Assembly: GCA_964242035.1 (NCBI GenBank)
Contig: CAXTCL010000003.1
Location: 1-46,210 of the forward strand
Direction: 5' to 3'
Source: BOG-908 sp964242035
GTDB taxonomy: Bacteria > Pseudomonadota > Alphaproteobacteria > Acetobacterales > Acetobacteraceae
Length of the DNA: 46,210 nt
Below, one piece after another: positions 1 to 7,678 of this stretch. Within the stretch, counting starts at the first letter, position 1. Each line of letters begins with the position of its first letter. The notes under the pieces were generated by a model. It did not search any database, was not told the DNA's origin, and saw nothing but the letters and a program-made list of their open reading frames with translations. The position numbers and the translations under genes are program-made.

Positions 1-519
1 TGTGCCCGCCAATTGGCGGCGCAGTGACAAAGAGTAGGAGTGTATGGCAGCCTTCGTCGCACTATACGTCGGTGTCGCGGCCATCGGCACGAAGGCAAGA
101 CCGGAGGAGACAGTCAGCACCGCCGCCCTGGGCTGCTTCTGCAGATGCCCCAGAATTGCCGATATCAGCCTGACCGGACCAAGCAGGTTCGTGGCTATGG
201 TCGCCTCTGCCGTCTCCAGATTGCCCGGTGCGGACATCATCGCCTCAGGCTGCATGATGCCGGCGTTGTTCAGCAACACGTTGGTCGACGGGTAGTCCGA
301 AAGCACCCGCTCGGCGAGGCTGCGCACGCCGGATTCGGTGCTGACGTCGCCCTGTATCGACCGCATGCCGGGATTGGCGGCGGTGACGGCGTCCAGCGCC
401 TGCTGCCGGCGGCCGGCGATGATCACCTGGTTGCCCAGGCGGTGGAACGCCTCTGCCAGGCCACGGCCGATGCCCGTGGCGCCGCCGGTGATGAGGATCG
501 TGTTGTCGGTGATCTGCAT
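1..519 (-). CDS. SDR-family oxidoreductase, 3' end outside window
   Basis: The 173 visible codons start at an ATG at 519 and stay open to base 1, so the C-terminus lies outside the window. The N-terminus carries the Rossmann dinucleotide motif TGGATGIG after a beta strand (ILITGG), then the NNAG motif near residue 89 and a catalytic YSATK (Tyr-x-x-x-Lys) near residue 153, with the Ser of VSS before it. These are the signatures of a classical NAD(P)-dependent short-chain dehydrogenase, similar to the DltE-like subgroup. The substrate cannot be read from the sequence. It is divergent from the HxlR regulator gene, with about 100 bp between the starts, so HxlR control is likely. Confidence 0.9.
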   Translation of the reverse strand, partial: MQITDNTILITGGATGIGRGLAEAFHRLGNQVIIAGRRQQALDAVTAANPGMRSIQGDVSTESGVRSLAERVLSDYPSTNVLLNNAGIMQPEAMMSAPGNLETAEATIATNLLGPVRLISAILGHLQKQPRAAVLTVSSGLAFVPMAATPTYSATKAAIHSYSLSLRRQLAGT

Positions 520-576
520 GATGTCCGCCGCTGTTGCCTTGCCTCAAACTAGGCGCCAAGTCTCCAGAAGAAAGAA

Positions 577-592
577 GGCACCCGAAAGTGCC
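577..592. promoter_or_regulatory. Inverted repeat between SDR and hxlR-type gene
   Basis: GGCAC and GTGCC arms are separated by six bases (ccgaaa) in the divergent intergenic region, 24 bp before the regulator start. Position and symmetry fit an autoregulatory operator for the HxlR-type winged-helix dimer. This is inference only; the arms are short. Confidence 0.35.
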
Positions 593-616
593 ATACTTAC
601 CTGCAGGAGAGTATTG

Positions 617-1039
617 ATGCGCCGTTACACGGATGAGCAGATTGCAGCCGCCAAGGCCCTGCCCGTACCCCCGCCCGAGCAGGCGATCGATCCCAGGATC
701 GAGGCCCTGGTGACCGAGCTGATCGGCCGTGTCGCCGACAAGTGGACGATGCTGATCCTGGAGGTGCTGGAGGAGCAGGGCGAAGTGCGCTTCACCCGGC
801 TCGCAGGCCTTGTGGGCGGAATTAGCCAGAAGATGCTGACACAAACCTTGCGCAAGATGGAGCGCGACGGCCTGGTCACGCGGACAGTGCACCCGGTCGT
901 GCCGCCGAAGGTCGAGTATCGGCTGACGACGCTGGGGCACAGCCTCGGCGCCGCTTTCTGCGGCGTGTGGGTTTGGGCGTCAGAGCACCTGGATCGTGTC
1001 GACGAGGCTCGGCAGGCTTTCGATCGCAGGGCGGATTGA
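617..1039 (+). CDS. HxlR-family winged-helix transcriptional regulator
   Basis: This 140-residue protein has the HxlR fold: a helix with DKWTMLILEVL, the segment RFTRLAGLVGGISQKMLTQT containing the recognition helix, and a wing ending in PPKVEYRLTTLGHSL. The GISQKMLTQTLRKMERDGLV stretch is the family hallmark. The ATG at 617 is preferred over upstream starts because AGGAG lies just upstream at about 606-610. Such regulators are dimeric repressors or activators that commonly sense reactive electrophiles or metabolites and act on a divergent oxidoreductase gene, as would be the case here. No cysteine is placed as in the formaldehyde-sensing HxlR, so the signal is unknown. A palindromic repeat element begins 11 bp after the stop. 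Confidence 0.92.
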   Translation: MRRYTDEQIAAAKALPVPPPEQAIDPRIEALVTELIGRVADKWTMLILEVLEEQGEVRFTRLAGLVGGISQKMLTQTLRKMERDGLVTRTVHPVVPPKVEYRLTTLGHSLGAAFCGVWVWASEHLDRVDEARQAFDRRAD

Positions 1040-1050
1040 CCTAGGCAGGC

Positions 1051-1190
1051 AAGCAAGCAAGCCCTTCTTTTTTGAAAAAAAGAAGCAAAAAACTTTTGCT
1101 GTTGCTGTCGCGGATTTTTCAACAGCCGCGCGACAGCGGAGTCAGAAGTTTTTTGGTCCTTTTTTTCAAAAAAGGACTGCTTGCTTGCTT
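1051..1190. repeat. Palindromic AT-rich intergenic element, copy A
   Basis: This 140-bp element is framed by AAGCAAGCAAGC and its inverse. Each arm contains its own AT-rich hairpin (T6GA7 core) with different closing bases on the two sides: CTTC/GAAG on the left, GTCC/GGAC on the right. Each arm then has an AAAAAACTT block. The centre carries a GC-rich inverted repeat (CTGTCGCGG versus CCGCGCGACAG). It fills the gap between two convergent stop codons (1039 on plus, 1195 on minus), so it may act as a bidirectional terminator. It shares arms and centre with the copies at 4264, 39095 and 45491. Confidence 0.9.
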
Positions 1191-1194
1191 CGTG

Positions 1195-2034
1195 TCAGCG
1201 CCCAGGCCGCTGTGTGCGCGCCAGAAACTCCTGTGCCACGCTCGCAACCAATGTGCCGTCCCGCGTGAACACCTGCGCGCGCGATAAGCCGCGGCCATGC
1301 GCCGCGTTCGGCGATCTCTGCACGTGCAGCATCCAGTCGTCCGCCGAGGCTTCGCGGTGGAACCAGATGCTGTGATCCAGGCTGGCCGCCTGCAACGGCC
1401 CGCCGCCAGCGCGGAAATGATTCAGCAGCCCCACATGCACCAGCCCCATGTCCGAGGCAAAACCAATGACCGCTTGGTGCATGGCGCTGCCCCCGGTCAC
1501 CGGCGAGCGCGGCCTGAACCAGATGGCGCGCGCCGGCTGTTCACCTCCGGGCGGCACAGGCGGCAGCTCCACCGGGCGCACATCCAGCATCGTCTCGGCC
1601 AGGTAGCGCCGGCTGGTCTTGCCGCGTGCGTCGGCCTCCCTGGCACGGACGATGCTCTGATCCTCCAGACCTTCCGGCGGCGGCAGGTCAGGCATCGCAC
1701 TCTGGTGCGCGGGTCCGTCATCGCCGTCATGATGCGAGCTGTAGCCGGCCAGAAGCAGTCGCTCGCCTTGCCTGATCTCCACCCGCCGCGTGGCGAAGCT
1801 GCCGCCGTCGCGCGTGCGCTCCACCGAGATGTCGAACCCTACCTCCATCTCGCCCACGCTGATGAAGAACGTGTGCAGCGCGTGGCAGCGCCTGGTCTGC
1901 CTGCAGGCGGCAAGGATCGCCTGCGCAATCAGCACACCGCCAAACAGGCGCGGCTCGCCGGTTCGCGGCACGGCAGGTGCGGCCAGACCGCCGCCGCTTG
2001 CCGGCGCCAGCGCGAAGAGTTCGTCGAAGGTCAT
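1195..2034 (-). CDS. tesB: Acyl-CoA thioesterase II (TesB-like)
   Basis: This 279-residue double-hotdog protein hydrolyses acyl-CoA to free acid and CoA. The N-terminal half holds FGGVLIAQAILAA and the substrate-tunnel segment HTFFISVGEMEVGFDISVER. The C-terminal half has the diagnostic SLDHSIWFHR with the catalytic-type Asp, and GRGLSRAQVFTRDGTLVAS ending in VAQE with the conserved Gln. Length matches TesB (about 285 residues). It lies 9 bp downstream of the thiolase gene in the same orientation, so the two are co-transcribed. Together they suggest acyl-CoA or 3-ketoacyl-CoA turnover at the end of a degradation pathway, with the thioesterase relieving CoA sequestration. Confidence 0.95.
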   Translation of the reverse strand: MTFDELFALAPASGGGLAAPAVPRTGEPRLFGGVLIAQAILAACRQTRRCHALHTFFISVGEMEVGFDISVERTRDGGSFATRRVEIRQGERLLLAGYSSHHDGDDGPAHQSAMPDLPPPEGLEDQSIVRAREADARGKTSRRYLAETMLDVRPVELPPVPPGGEQPARAIWFRPRSPVTGGSAMHQAVIGFASDMGLVHVGLLNHFRAGGGPLQAASLDHSIWFHREASADDWMLHVQRSPNAAHGRGLSRAQVFTRDGTLVASVAQEFLARTQRPGR

Positions 2035-2043
2035 TGCGGCGTC

Positions 2044-3246
2044 TTAGAAGATCTCGAACAGCCCGGCGCCGCCCATGCCGCCGCCCATGCACATCGTCAC
2101 CACGCCCCATTTGGCGCCGCGGCGCTTGCCCTCGTGCAGGATGTGCCCGCTCATCCGCGCGCCGGACATGCCGTAAGGATGCCCGATGGAAATGGCGCCG
2201 CCGGAGACGTTCAGCTTCTCGTTCGGGATGCCGAGATGGTCGCGGCAATACAGCACCTGGCTGGCGAAGGCCTCGTTGAGCTCCCAGAGGTCGATGTCAT
2301 CCACCTTCAGCCCGTGTTTGGCCAGCAGCTTGGGGATCGCGAACACCGGGCCGATGCCCATCTCGTCCGGCGCGCAGCCGGCCACCGCCAGGCCGCGATA
2401 GGCGCCAAGCGGGGCCAGGCCGCGGCGCTCCGCCTCGCCGCGCTCCATCAGCACCAGGGCGGCCGCGCCATCGGAGAGCTGGGAGGCGTTGCCGGCGGTG
2501 ATGAACGCGCCCTGCTTGACCTGCTGGCCGCCGGCGAACACCGGCTTGAGGTTCGCCAGATCCTCGAGACGGGTCTGCGGGCGGTTGCCCTCGTCGCGGC
2601 TGATCGTGACCTCGCGTTGCGTGGTCTCGCCGGTTGCCTTGTCGGTTAGCTTCATCTTCGTGGTGACCGGTACCAGCTCGGCATCGAAGCGGCCTGCCGT
2701 CTGCGCCTCGGCGGTGCGCTGCTGGGATTGCAGTGCGTATTCGTCTTGCGCCGCGCGGCTGACATTGTAGCGCTGGGCCACCAGCTCGGCGGTCTCAATC
2801 ATCGACATATAGAGGCCGGGGTGTTCGGCCACTAGCTTTGCGTCACCCGCGCGATACTGGTTCATGTGCTCGTTCTGCACCAGCGAGATCGACTCCACGC
2901 CGCCGGCCACGCCGATCGTCAGCTCGCCGGTCATGATGCCCTTGCCGATCGTGGCGACCGCCATCAGGCCGGAGCCGCACTGGCGGTCGATCGTCATGCC
3001 GGGCACGCTGTCCGGCAGCCCGGCCCATTGCGCACCCTGGCGGGCCACGTTGTAGCCGGTGGAGCCCTGCTGCAGCGCACAGCCCATGGCCACGTCCTCC
3101 ACCTCGCCCGCTGCGATGCCGGCGCGGCGCACGGCCTCGCCTATGGCGGTGCCGGCGAGCGCCTGGCCCTGCGTGTCGTTGAAGGCGCCGCGATAGGCGC
3201 GGCCGATCGGCGTGCGTGCGGTGGCGACGATGACGGCTTCGGCCAT
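2044..3246 (-). CDS. Acetyl-CoA acetyltransferase (thiolase)
   Basis: A full-length thiolase of 400 residues. The nucleophilic Cys90 sits in MTIDRQCGSGLMA, the His motif in NVSGGAISIGHPYGMSGARM, and the second catalytic Cys in MCMGGGMGGAG near the C-terminus. It would catalyse reversible thiolysis of acetoacetyl-CoA or 3-ketoacyl-CoA in the cytoplasm; chain-length preference cannot be read. It heads a two-gene operon with the thioesterase. It is divergent from the alpha/beta hydrolase gene at 3380, and the 133-bp shared upstream region contains a TetR-type inverted repeat. Confidence 0.95.
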   Translation of the reverse strand: MAEAVIVATARTPIGRAYRGAFNDTQGQALAGTAIGEAVRRAGIAAGEVEDVAMGCALQQGSTGYNVARQGAQWAGLPDSVPGMTIDRQCGSGLMAVATIGKGIMTGELTIGVAGGVESISLVQNEHMNQYRAGDAKLVAEHPGLYMSMIETAELVAQRYNVSRAAQDEYALQSQQRTAEAQTAGRFDAELVPVTTKMKLTDKATGETTQREVTISRDEGNRPQTRLEDLANLKPVFAGGQQVKQGAFITAGNASQLSDGAAALVLMERGEAERRGLAPLGAYRGLAVAGCAPDEMGIGPVFAIPKLLAKHGLKVDDIDLWELNEAFASQVLYCRDHLGIPNEKLNVSGGAISIGHPYGMSGARMSGHILHEGKRRGAKWGVVTMCMGGGMGGAGLFEIF

Positions 3247-3288
3247 GGTGACTCCCTGGGCAGTGCCGCGCGACTGACGGCTTCAGAA

Positions 3289-3304
3289 TACAAGTATGGT
3301 TGTA
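3289..3304. promoter_or_regulatory. Candidate TetR-type operator
   Basis: TACAA and TTGTA arms are separated by six bases (gtatgg). The site is 43 bp upstream of the thiolase start and 75 bp upstream of the divergent hydrolase start. The spacing and A/T-rich ends resemble operators of TetR-family regulators, and a TetR-type gene lies 1 kb away. The assignment is inference. Confidence 0.4.
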
Positions 3305-3379
3305 AGGAACGCATTTCCATGACAAACGCAAGCGCATGAGACAAGGCGCACGGCAAGGCCGGCGTGAAAGCAGGGTGGG

Positions 3380-4252
3380 ATGTCGGATACCAGTGGTTCG
3401 GGACGCGCGATGACGGTGTTCAGCGAGGGGACGCGGCTGGCGGCCGAGATTTTCACGCCGTCGGGCGAGGCGCCGGCTGCGGGACGCCCCGCGGTCCTGC
3501 TGTGCCATGGCTGGGGAGGCCTTAAAAGCCAGCTGGTGCGGTATGCCGAAGCGTTTGCCGCGGCCGGGTTCGTGGCGATGGTGTTCGATTATCGCGGATG
3601 GGGCGAATCCGACGGCCGGATCATCGCACTGCCCGATGCGCCGCGGCTGCTGGAGGCGGGCGAGCAGACCCTGCGCGTGCGGGTACTGCGCGAGACCGTC
3701 GATCCCGTTGACCAGACCACGGACGTCCGCAACTGCCTCGCCGTGCTCGCCTCCGAGCCGGGCGTCGATCCGCTGCGTATCGGCATCTGGGGCACCAGTT
3801 ACGGCGGCGGACATGCGGTGTTCATCGCCGGCCATGACGACCGGATACGCGCGGTGGTCGCACAGATCGGCGGTTTCGGCTTCCCGCCCGAATACCGCAC
3901 CCACGCCCGCGCCCGCGCCGCCGAAAAGGCCCGCGGCACCATGCATCCACCAGTGCCGCAAGGCGGTCTGGACGGGACCCCGAACCTCAAGGGCACGCCG
4001 GATGTCGCACGCATGGACACCCATTCACCGCGCCAGGCCGCCGCCCTCGTGCGGGTGCCGACGCTGATCATCGATGCGGAACACGAGGAGCTGATGAACC
4101 GGCTGGAGCACGGTTTCACGGTGCACATGACGATACGCGAGCACGCCGTCACCGAATACCGCACGTTCCCTTGCCAGCACTATGCCGTCTATGACCGCTA
4201 TTTCGACGAGAGCGTCGCCCTCGCTCTGGCGTGGTACGGCAGATACCTCTGA
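3380..4252 (+). CDS. Alpha/beta hydrolase (dienelactone-hydrolase-like), cytoplasmic
   Basis: A 290-residue alpha/beta hydrolase without a signal peptide. The oxyanion-hole segment is HGWGG (43-47), followed by FDYRGWGESD (69-78). The nucleophile elbow is GTSYGG with Ser140, the acid is probably Asp232 in LIIDAEHEE, and the base His267 in CQHYAVY. It shares HGWGG, FDYRGWGES and an equivalent GxSYxGGH elbow with the exported hydrolase at 11773, so the two are paralogues in different compartments. The substrate is unknown; C-C or ester hydrolysis of a ketone-containing intermediate would suit the neighbouring thiolase. A second in-frame ATG occurs at 3410. Confidence 0.88.
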   Translation: MSDTSGSGRAMTVFSEGTRLAAEIFTPSGEAPAAGRPAVLLCHGWGGLKSQLVRYAEAFAAAGFVAMVFDYRGWGESDGRIIALPDAPRLLEAGEQTLRVRVLRETVDPVDQTTDVRNCLAVLASEPGVDPLRIGIWGTSYGGGHAVFIAGHDDRIRAVVAQIGGFGFPPEYRTHARARAAEKARGTMHPPVPQGGLDGTPNLKGTPDVARMDTHSPRQAAALVRVPTLIIDAEHEELMNRLEHGFTVHMTIREHAVTEYRTFPCQHYAVYDRYFDESVALALAWYGRYL

Positions 4253-4263
4253 TCTGCCACATC

Positions 4264-4400
4264 GCAAGCAAGGCCTTCTTTTTTGAAAAAAGAAGCAAAA
4301 ACTTTTGCTCACTGTCGGCGGCTCGCGGGAGAAGTCCGCGACAGCCGGATAAAAGCTTTTTGCTTCTTTTTCTCGAAAAAGAAGGCCTCTCTTGCCTTGC
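4264..4400. repeat. Palindromic AT-rich intergenic element, copy B
   Basis: A well-preserved copy. The left arm (GCAAGCAAGGCCTTC, then a T/A hairpin and AAAAACTTTTGCT) is mirrored on the right (AAAGCTTTTTGCTTC to CTTGCCTTGC). The central CTGTCGGCGG/CCGCGACAGCC repeat is present. It lies 11 bp after the hydrolase stop and 12 bp from the convergent TetR stop, so it again occupies a 3'-3' gap. Confidence 0.9.
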
Positions 4401-4412
4401 GGTGTGCCAGCG

Positions 4413-5684
4413 TTACGGCTGGCTGGTATCAGCGGCTGGGTGGGACAGCAGCCCGCTGAACAGCGGCCGCACGTAGAGGTCGGCCGCGTTGTCCACGGTT
4501 GCGGTGTGCACCCATCTGCCGAGTTCCTCGGCCGAGTTTATCATCGCGGTGATCATTTCGGCTGCGATGCGTATGTTGCAGGGCCTGGCCGAGCCGTCGA
4601 TCATCCCGTCGTTCAGCATGTCGCCGAAACGCATCGTGAGGCGGGCCATCTTCGCGGCCATCCTGGCGCGCAGTTCCGGCCCCACCGCCGTCAGCGCCGA
4701 CGTGCGGAGCAACGTGCCATTGTCCAGCATCTGCCGGTTCACCAGCGTGACGGATGCGGCGGCGACGCGGGAGATGCCGTCGGACCCGGCGGCCGTGGCG
4801 GCGTCCTGCGCCTGGCGCAGCAGCGTGAAGCTGTGCTCGAAACAGGCGACGACCAGTCCGTCGCGGGTTTCGTTATGATGGTAGAACGCACCTTTCGTCA
4901 CGTTCAGTTCGGCAGAGATGCGGTCCACCGAGGCGCCACGATAGCCGAGCTGGTTTATCAGCGCGGTGGCGGTGCGCAGGAACGCCTGCGGTGTCAGGCG
5001 GTCGGCGTCTGCCGGAGCCAGCAACGCGGGGCTTGCGGCGAGGCGCAGATCCGCCGGCCGGGCGGCAAGCCCGTGCAGGAGGATGTCGCAGAACCGCCTG
5101 GCCACGTGCGGCGCGTCCTCCGGAAGGTAGTCGTCCGCCCACATGACCGACCAGAAGAGCTGCGAGAGGAGCATGTGGGCAGAGGCGTTGCGCTGCGCGG
5201 GACTCCAGGTGATCTCATCGGTTCCGAACAGATGCCGTATGGACTTAAACATCTCGGTGTATGCCGGCCAGACGGTATCGGAATGTGGCGCGGTCAGCGC
5301 CCTTATGTCGCCGAAATGGACGAACTCCGGTCGCTCCCCCTTCTGCACGCTGGCGCGCAGGGCGAAGTAGCTGGCCACGAACTTGCGCACACGTGCCTCG
5401 ACCCCGGTCTCGTCCATCGCGTCCTGGGCCAATTGCTGATGCAGCGCGATGGAGCGCAGGAAGGCTGCCGCTACCAGGTCCTCGCGTCGTTCGAAGTAAT
5501 AGCGGAGGCTTTTCAGGTTCAGGCCGATGTCCGCGGCGATCACCGCAAGGGTGGCATCGCGCAGCCCGTGACGGTTGACCAGGGCGCCGGCCGCATTAAG
5601 GATCTCTTCCTTGCGGCGGTCGAAACGGCTCGGCCGCGCCGGCTTGGCCGGGCGTTCAGGGTCTGCCGCGCGGGTTGCCAACAT
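4413..5684 (-). CDS. Tandem TetR-family regulator (two TetR units in one chain)
   Basis: At 423 residues the protein is about twice the usual TetR length. It has two separate N-terminal-type HTH regions: residues about 22-70 (ILNAAGALVNRHG, then AVIAADIGLNLKSLRYYFER) and about 232-280 (FLRTATALINQLGYRGASVD, then LNVTKGAFYHHNETRDGLV). Each is followed by its own helical region, consistent with a covalent pseudo-dimer. The second HTH has the textbook VTKGAFYHH recognition helix; the first is more divergent (LKSLRYYF), so the halves may bind different half-sites. It is divergent from the transporter gene at 5877 and probably controls the TonB/MFS/dehydrogenase genes. The ligand is unknown. Confidence 0.9.
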   Translation of the reverse strand: MLATRAADPERPAKPARPSRFDRRKEEILNAAGALVNRHGLRDATLAVIAADIGLNLKSLRYYFERREDLVAAAFLRSIALHQQLAQDAMDETGVEARVRKFVASYFALRASVQKGERPEFVHFGDIRALTAPHSDTVWPAYTEMFKSIRHLFGTDEITWSPAQRNASAHMLLSQLFWSVMWADDYLPEDAPHVARRFCDILLHGLAARPADLRLAASPALLAPADADRLTPQAFLRTATALINQLGYRGASVDRISAELNVTKGAFYHHNETRDGLVVACFEHSFTLLRQAQDAATAAGSDGISRVAAASVTLVNRQMLDNGTLLRTSALTAVGPELRARMAAKMARLTMRFGDMLNDGMIDGSARPCNIRIAAEMITAMINSAEELGRWVHTATVDNAADLYVRPLFSGLLSHPAADTSQP

Positions 5685-5791
5685 GCCGTCCTGCCGGGAA
5701 ATCCCGCCTGTCTAACAGAGCGGTCCGCCGTCACCAAGCAATCCGCTGGAGCCGGCCTGCCGGGCAGACCGCATTTCTCAAAGGCTGAATA

Positions 5792-5820
5792 TTGACCTGT
5801 TGGAGCTGTTCGTCTAGCCA
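5792..5820 (+). promoter_or_regulatory. Possible sigma-70-type promoter for the transporter gene
   Basis: TTGACC, a 17-bp spacer and TAGCCA lie 57 bp before the preferred MFS start, in the region divergent from the tandem TetR gene. The -10 is weak, so this is only a candidate. Confidence 0.25.
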
Positions 5821-5876
5821 TACCGCAAGCCTCGCTCAGAAGGCTCGCGCTGGTGCGCGGAGGAGTACCGACACGC

Positions 5877-7349
5877 ATGGCCTCGCCGCAGCAAGCAGCG
5901 TCCAACGTGGTGACGAGCCGCACCCAGAGTCGCTTGGCGTTGAAGTTCTTCTACGGCATCGGCTCAATCGCCTTTGGCGTGAAGGATAACGGGTTCCAGG
6001 TCCTGCTGCTGCTGTTCTACAACCAAGCCCTCGGGCTGGATGCGCGGCTGGCTGGATTGGCCATCATGATCGCGCTCGTGGTCGATGCGTGCGTCGATCC
6101 CACCATCGGCTACTGGTCGGATCGGTTGCATTCCCGCTGGGGACGGCGCCACCCGTTCATGTATGCCGCCGCAATCCCCGTGTCGCTGTCTTACCTGCTT
6201 CTGTTCGCGCCGCCCTCCGGTCTCGGCCAGGCGGCGTTGTTTGCCTATTTGCTCGGCGTGGCCGTGCTCGTTCGCATCCTGATCTCCTTCTACGAGATCC
6301 CCAGCTCGGCGCTGGTGGCCGAACTCACCTTCAATTACGACGAGCGCACCAGCTTCCTGAGCTTCCGCTACTTCTTCGGCTGGATGGGTGGACTGAGCAT
6401 GTCCGTCCTCGCCTTTTCGTTGTTCCTGCGAACGGATGCCGCCCACGCGGGCGGTTTCCTCAACCCGGCAGGCTACAGGAATTACGGCATCGCGGCCGCG
6501 CTCATCATGCTGGCTTCCATGGTCGCCTCCTCGCTCGGCACGCAATCGGCGGTGCAGCCACTGGAGGACGCGCTGTATCGCCATCCCGTGCGACGCCGCA
6601 TGCTGGCGGAGGTCGGCGCCGTGATAGGCAGCCGGTCCGCGGTCACCGCCACGGCGGCTTCCATGCTGCTGATGCTGGCGACCGGGCTGAGCTTCGCGCT
6701 CAACACCTATTTCAACCTCTACGCCTGGGGATTGAACACCACGCAGATATCCGTGCTGACAGGCAGCAGTTTCATCTCCGCCACGCTCGCACTTTTCATC
6801 GCTCCCGCTCTGGCCAGGCGGTTCGACAAGAAGCGCGGCGTCATCGGCGTCACCGTGCTGCTCCTGATGCTGCTCCCTCTGCCGCTCGGCGTGAGCCTGC
6901 TGGGCCTGATGCCCACGGCCGCGTCCGGCACGTTGCTGCCCATGCTGTTCGTATTCAACGTGATTATCGTGACGCTTTTCGTCATCGCACCCATCCTGCT
7001 GTCATCGATGCTGGCCGACGTGGTCGAGGAGATCGAGGTGCTGACCGGCCAGCGCGATGAGGGCGTGATCTTCGCGCTGAACACCTTTGTCGCCAAATCC
7101 GCCTCCGGCCTGGGCGTGTTCGCCTCCACCGCTATCCTCACGCTCGCGCATTTTCCGGCGCAGGCACGCGTCGGCGCCGTCGATCCGGCGATCATTGCCA
7201 GGCTGTCGGCGATCTACATCGGCTGCGTCATGGCGCTGTATGTAGGCACCGTGCTTTGCATCGGCCTCTACCGGATCACGCGCGAACGGCACGCGGCCAA
7301 CCTGCGACTGATTGCCGAGCGCCGCGTAGCGATCGACGCTGTCGCCTAG
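5877..7349 (+). CDS. MFS transporter, GPH (glycoside-pentoside-hexuronide) type, first paralogue
   Basis: A 490-residue polytopic inner-membrane protein with about twelve hydrophobic segments. The GPH-type signature is visible: VVDACVDPTIGYWSDR, followed by WGRRHPFMYAA between helices 2 and 3, then a proline-containing PSSALVAEL with YDERT. The last half holds SSMLADVVEEIEVLTGQRDEG, typical of the family. ATG 5877 is chosen because AGGAG at 5861-5865 precedes it; a GTG at 5853 is in frame. GPH proteins are cation symporters, usually for sugars or glycosides, though relatives in degradation clusters import other small molecules. It is paralogous to the gene at 10303. Confidence 0.88.
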   Translation: MASPQQAASNVVTSRTQSRLALKFFYGIGSIAFGVKDNGFQVLLLLFYNQALGLDARLAGLAIMIALVVDACVDPTIGYWSDRLHSRWGRRHPFMYAAAIPVSLSYLLLFAPPSGLGQAALFAYLLGVAVLVRILISFYEIPSSALVAELTFNYDERTSFLSFRYFFGWMGGLSMSVLAFSLFLRTDAAHAGGFLNPAGYRNYGIAAALIMLASMVASSLGTQSAVQPLEDALYRHPVRRRMLAEVGAVIGSRSAVTATAASMLLMLATGLSFALNTYFNLYAWGLNTTQISVLTGSSFISATLALFIAPALARRFDKKRGVIGVTVLLLMLLPLPLGVSLLGLMPTAASGTLLPMLFVFNVIIVTLFVIAPILLSSMLADVVEEIEVLTGQRDEGVIFALNTFVAKSASGLGVFASTAILTLAHFPAQARVGAVDPAIIARLSAIYIGCVMALYVGTVLCIGLYRITRERHAANLRLIAERRVAIDAVA

Positions 7350-7360
7350 ATTCGGGCGGG

Positions 7361-7383
7361 CGCAGGCGGCTTGACCGCCTGCG
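7361..7383 (+). terminator. Hairpin after the first MFS gene
   Basis: A perfect 9-bp stem (CGCAGGCGG / CCGCCTGCG) with a five-base loop starts 12 bp after the transporter stop. It is followed by GAAAAG rather than a T-tract, so it may be a weak or Rho-assisted terminator or an mRNA 3'-end stabiliser. Confidence 0.45.
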
Positions 7384-7573
7384 GAAAAGTCCGGGACGGC
7401 GCCGATTTCGTTTGCGCGAACGAGGCTGCCTGGCCTTGCGCAGCGATGTGCCGCGCACGCTGACGTTCGCGTAAAGCTGCCGCACTGGTTGAGAACCGGC
7501 GTATGGGTGCTCCGGCGGGATCGTAGCGTCTGTGGAAGAGCAGGAATGCTGCTCGCTCCTTGCGGAGAACCTG

Positions 7574-7603
7574 TTGACGTTTCGCGGCTCGCCTGCGTAT
7601 CGT
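7574..7603 (+). promoter_or_regulatory. Candidate promoter of the TonB receptor gene
   Basis: TTGACG, an 18-bp spacer and TATCGT lie 76 bp before the receptor ATG in a 329-bp gap that otherwise holds only the hairpin near its start. The -35 is close to consensus, the -10 moderate. It supports a separate transcript starting at the receptor. Confidence 0.4.
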
Positions 7604-7678
7604 CTCTTTAAGAAATAAGGTCTGCCCGCAAAGTGGCGGATCGCAAAGCTCGCTCACGCGGGCGCAGGGGAGATATCA

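Noticed and set aside
245..940. Long minus-strand open frame across the SDR/HxlR region
   Set aside because: Shadow of two real genes in other frames; Arg/His/Gln-rich with no domain signature.
1051..1190. Reading the element as an ordinary intrinsic terminator of one gene
   Set aside because: Too long and too repeated (eight copies with a conserved centre), although terminator activity is still possible.
996..1268. Small Lys/Phe-rich proteins (KAFFFEKKKQK-like) around every palindromic element
   Set aside because: Translations of the AT-rich hairpins; they recur at each copy and have no start or Shine-Dalgarno logic.
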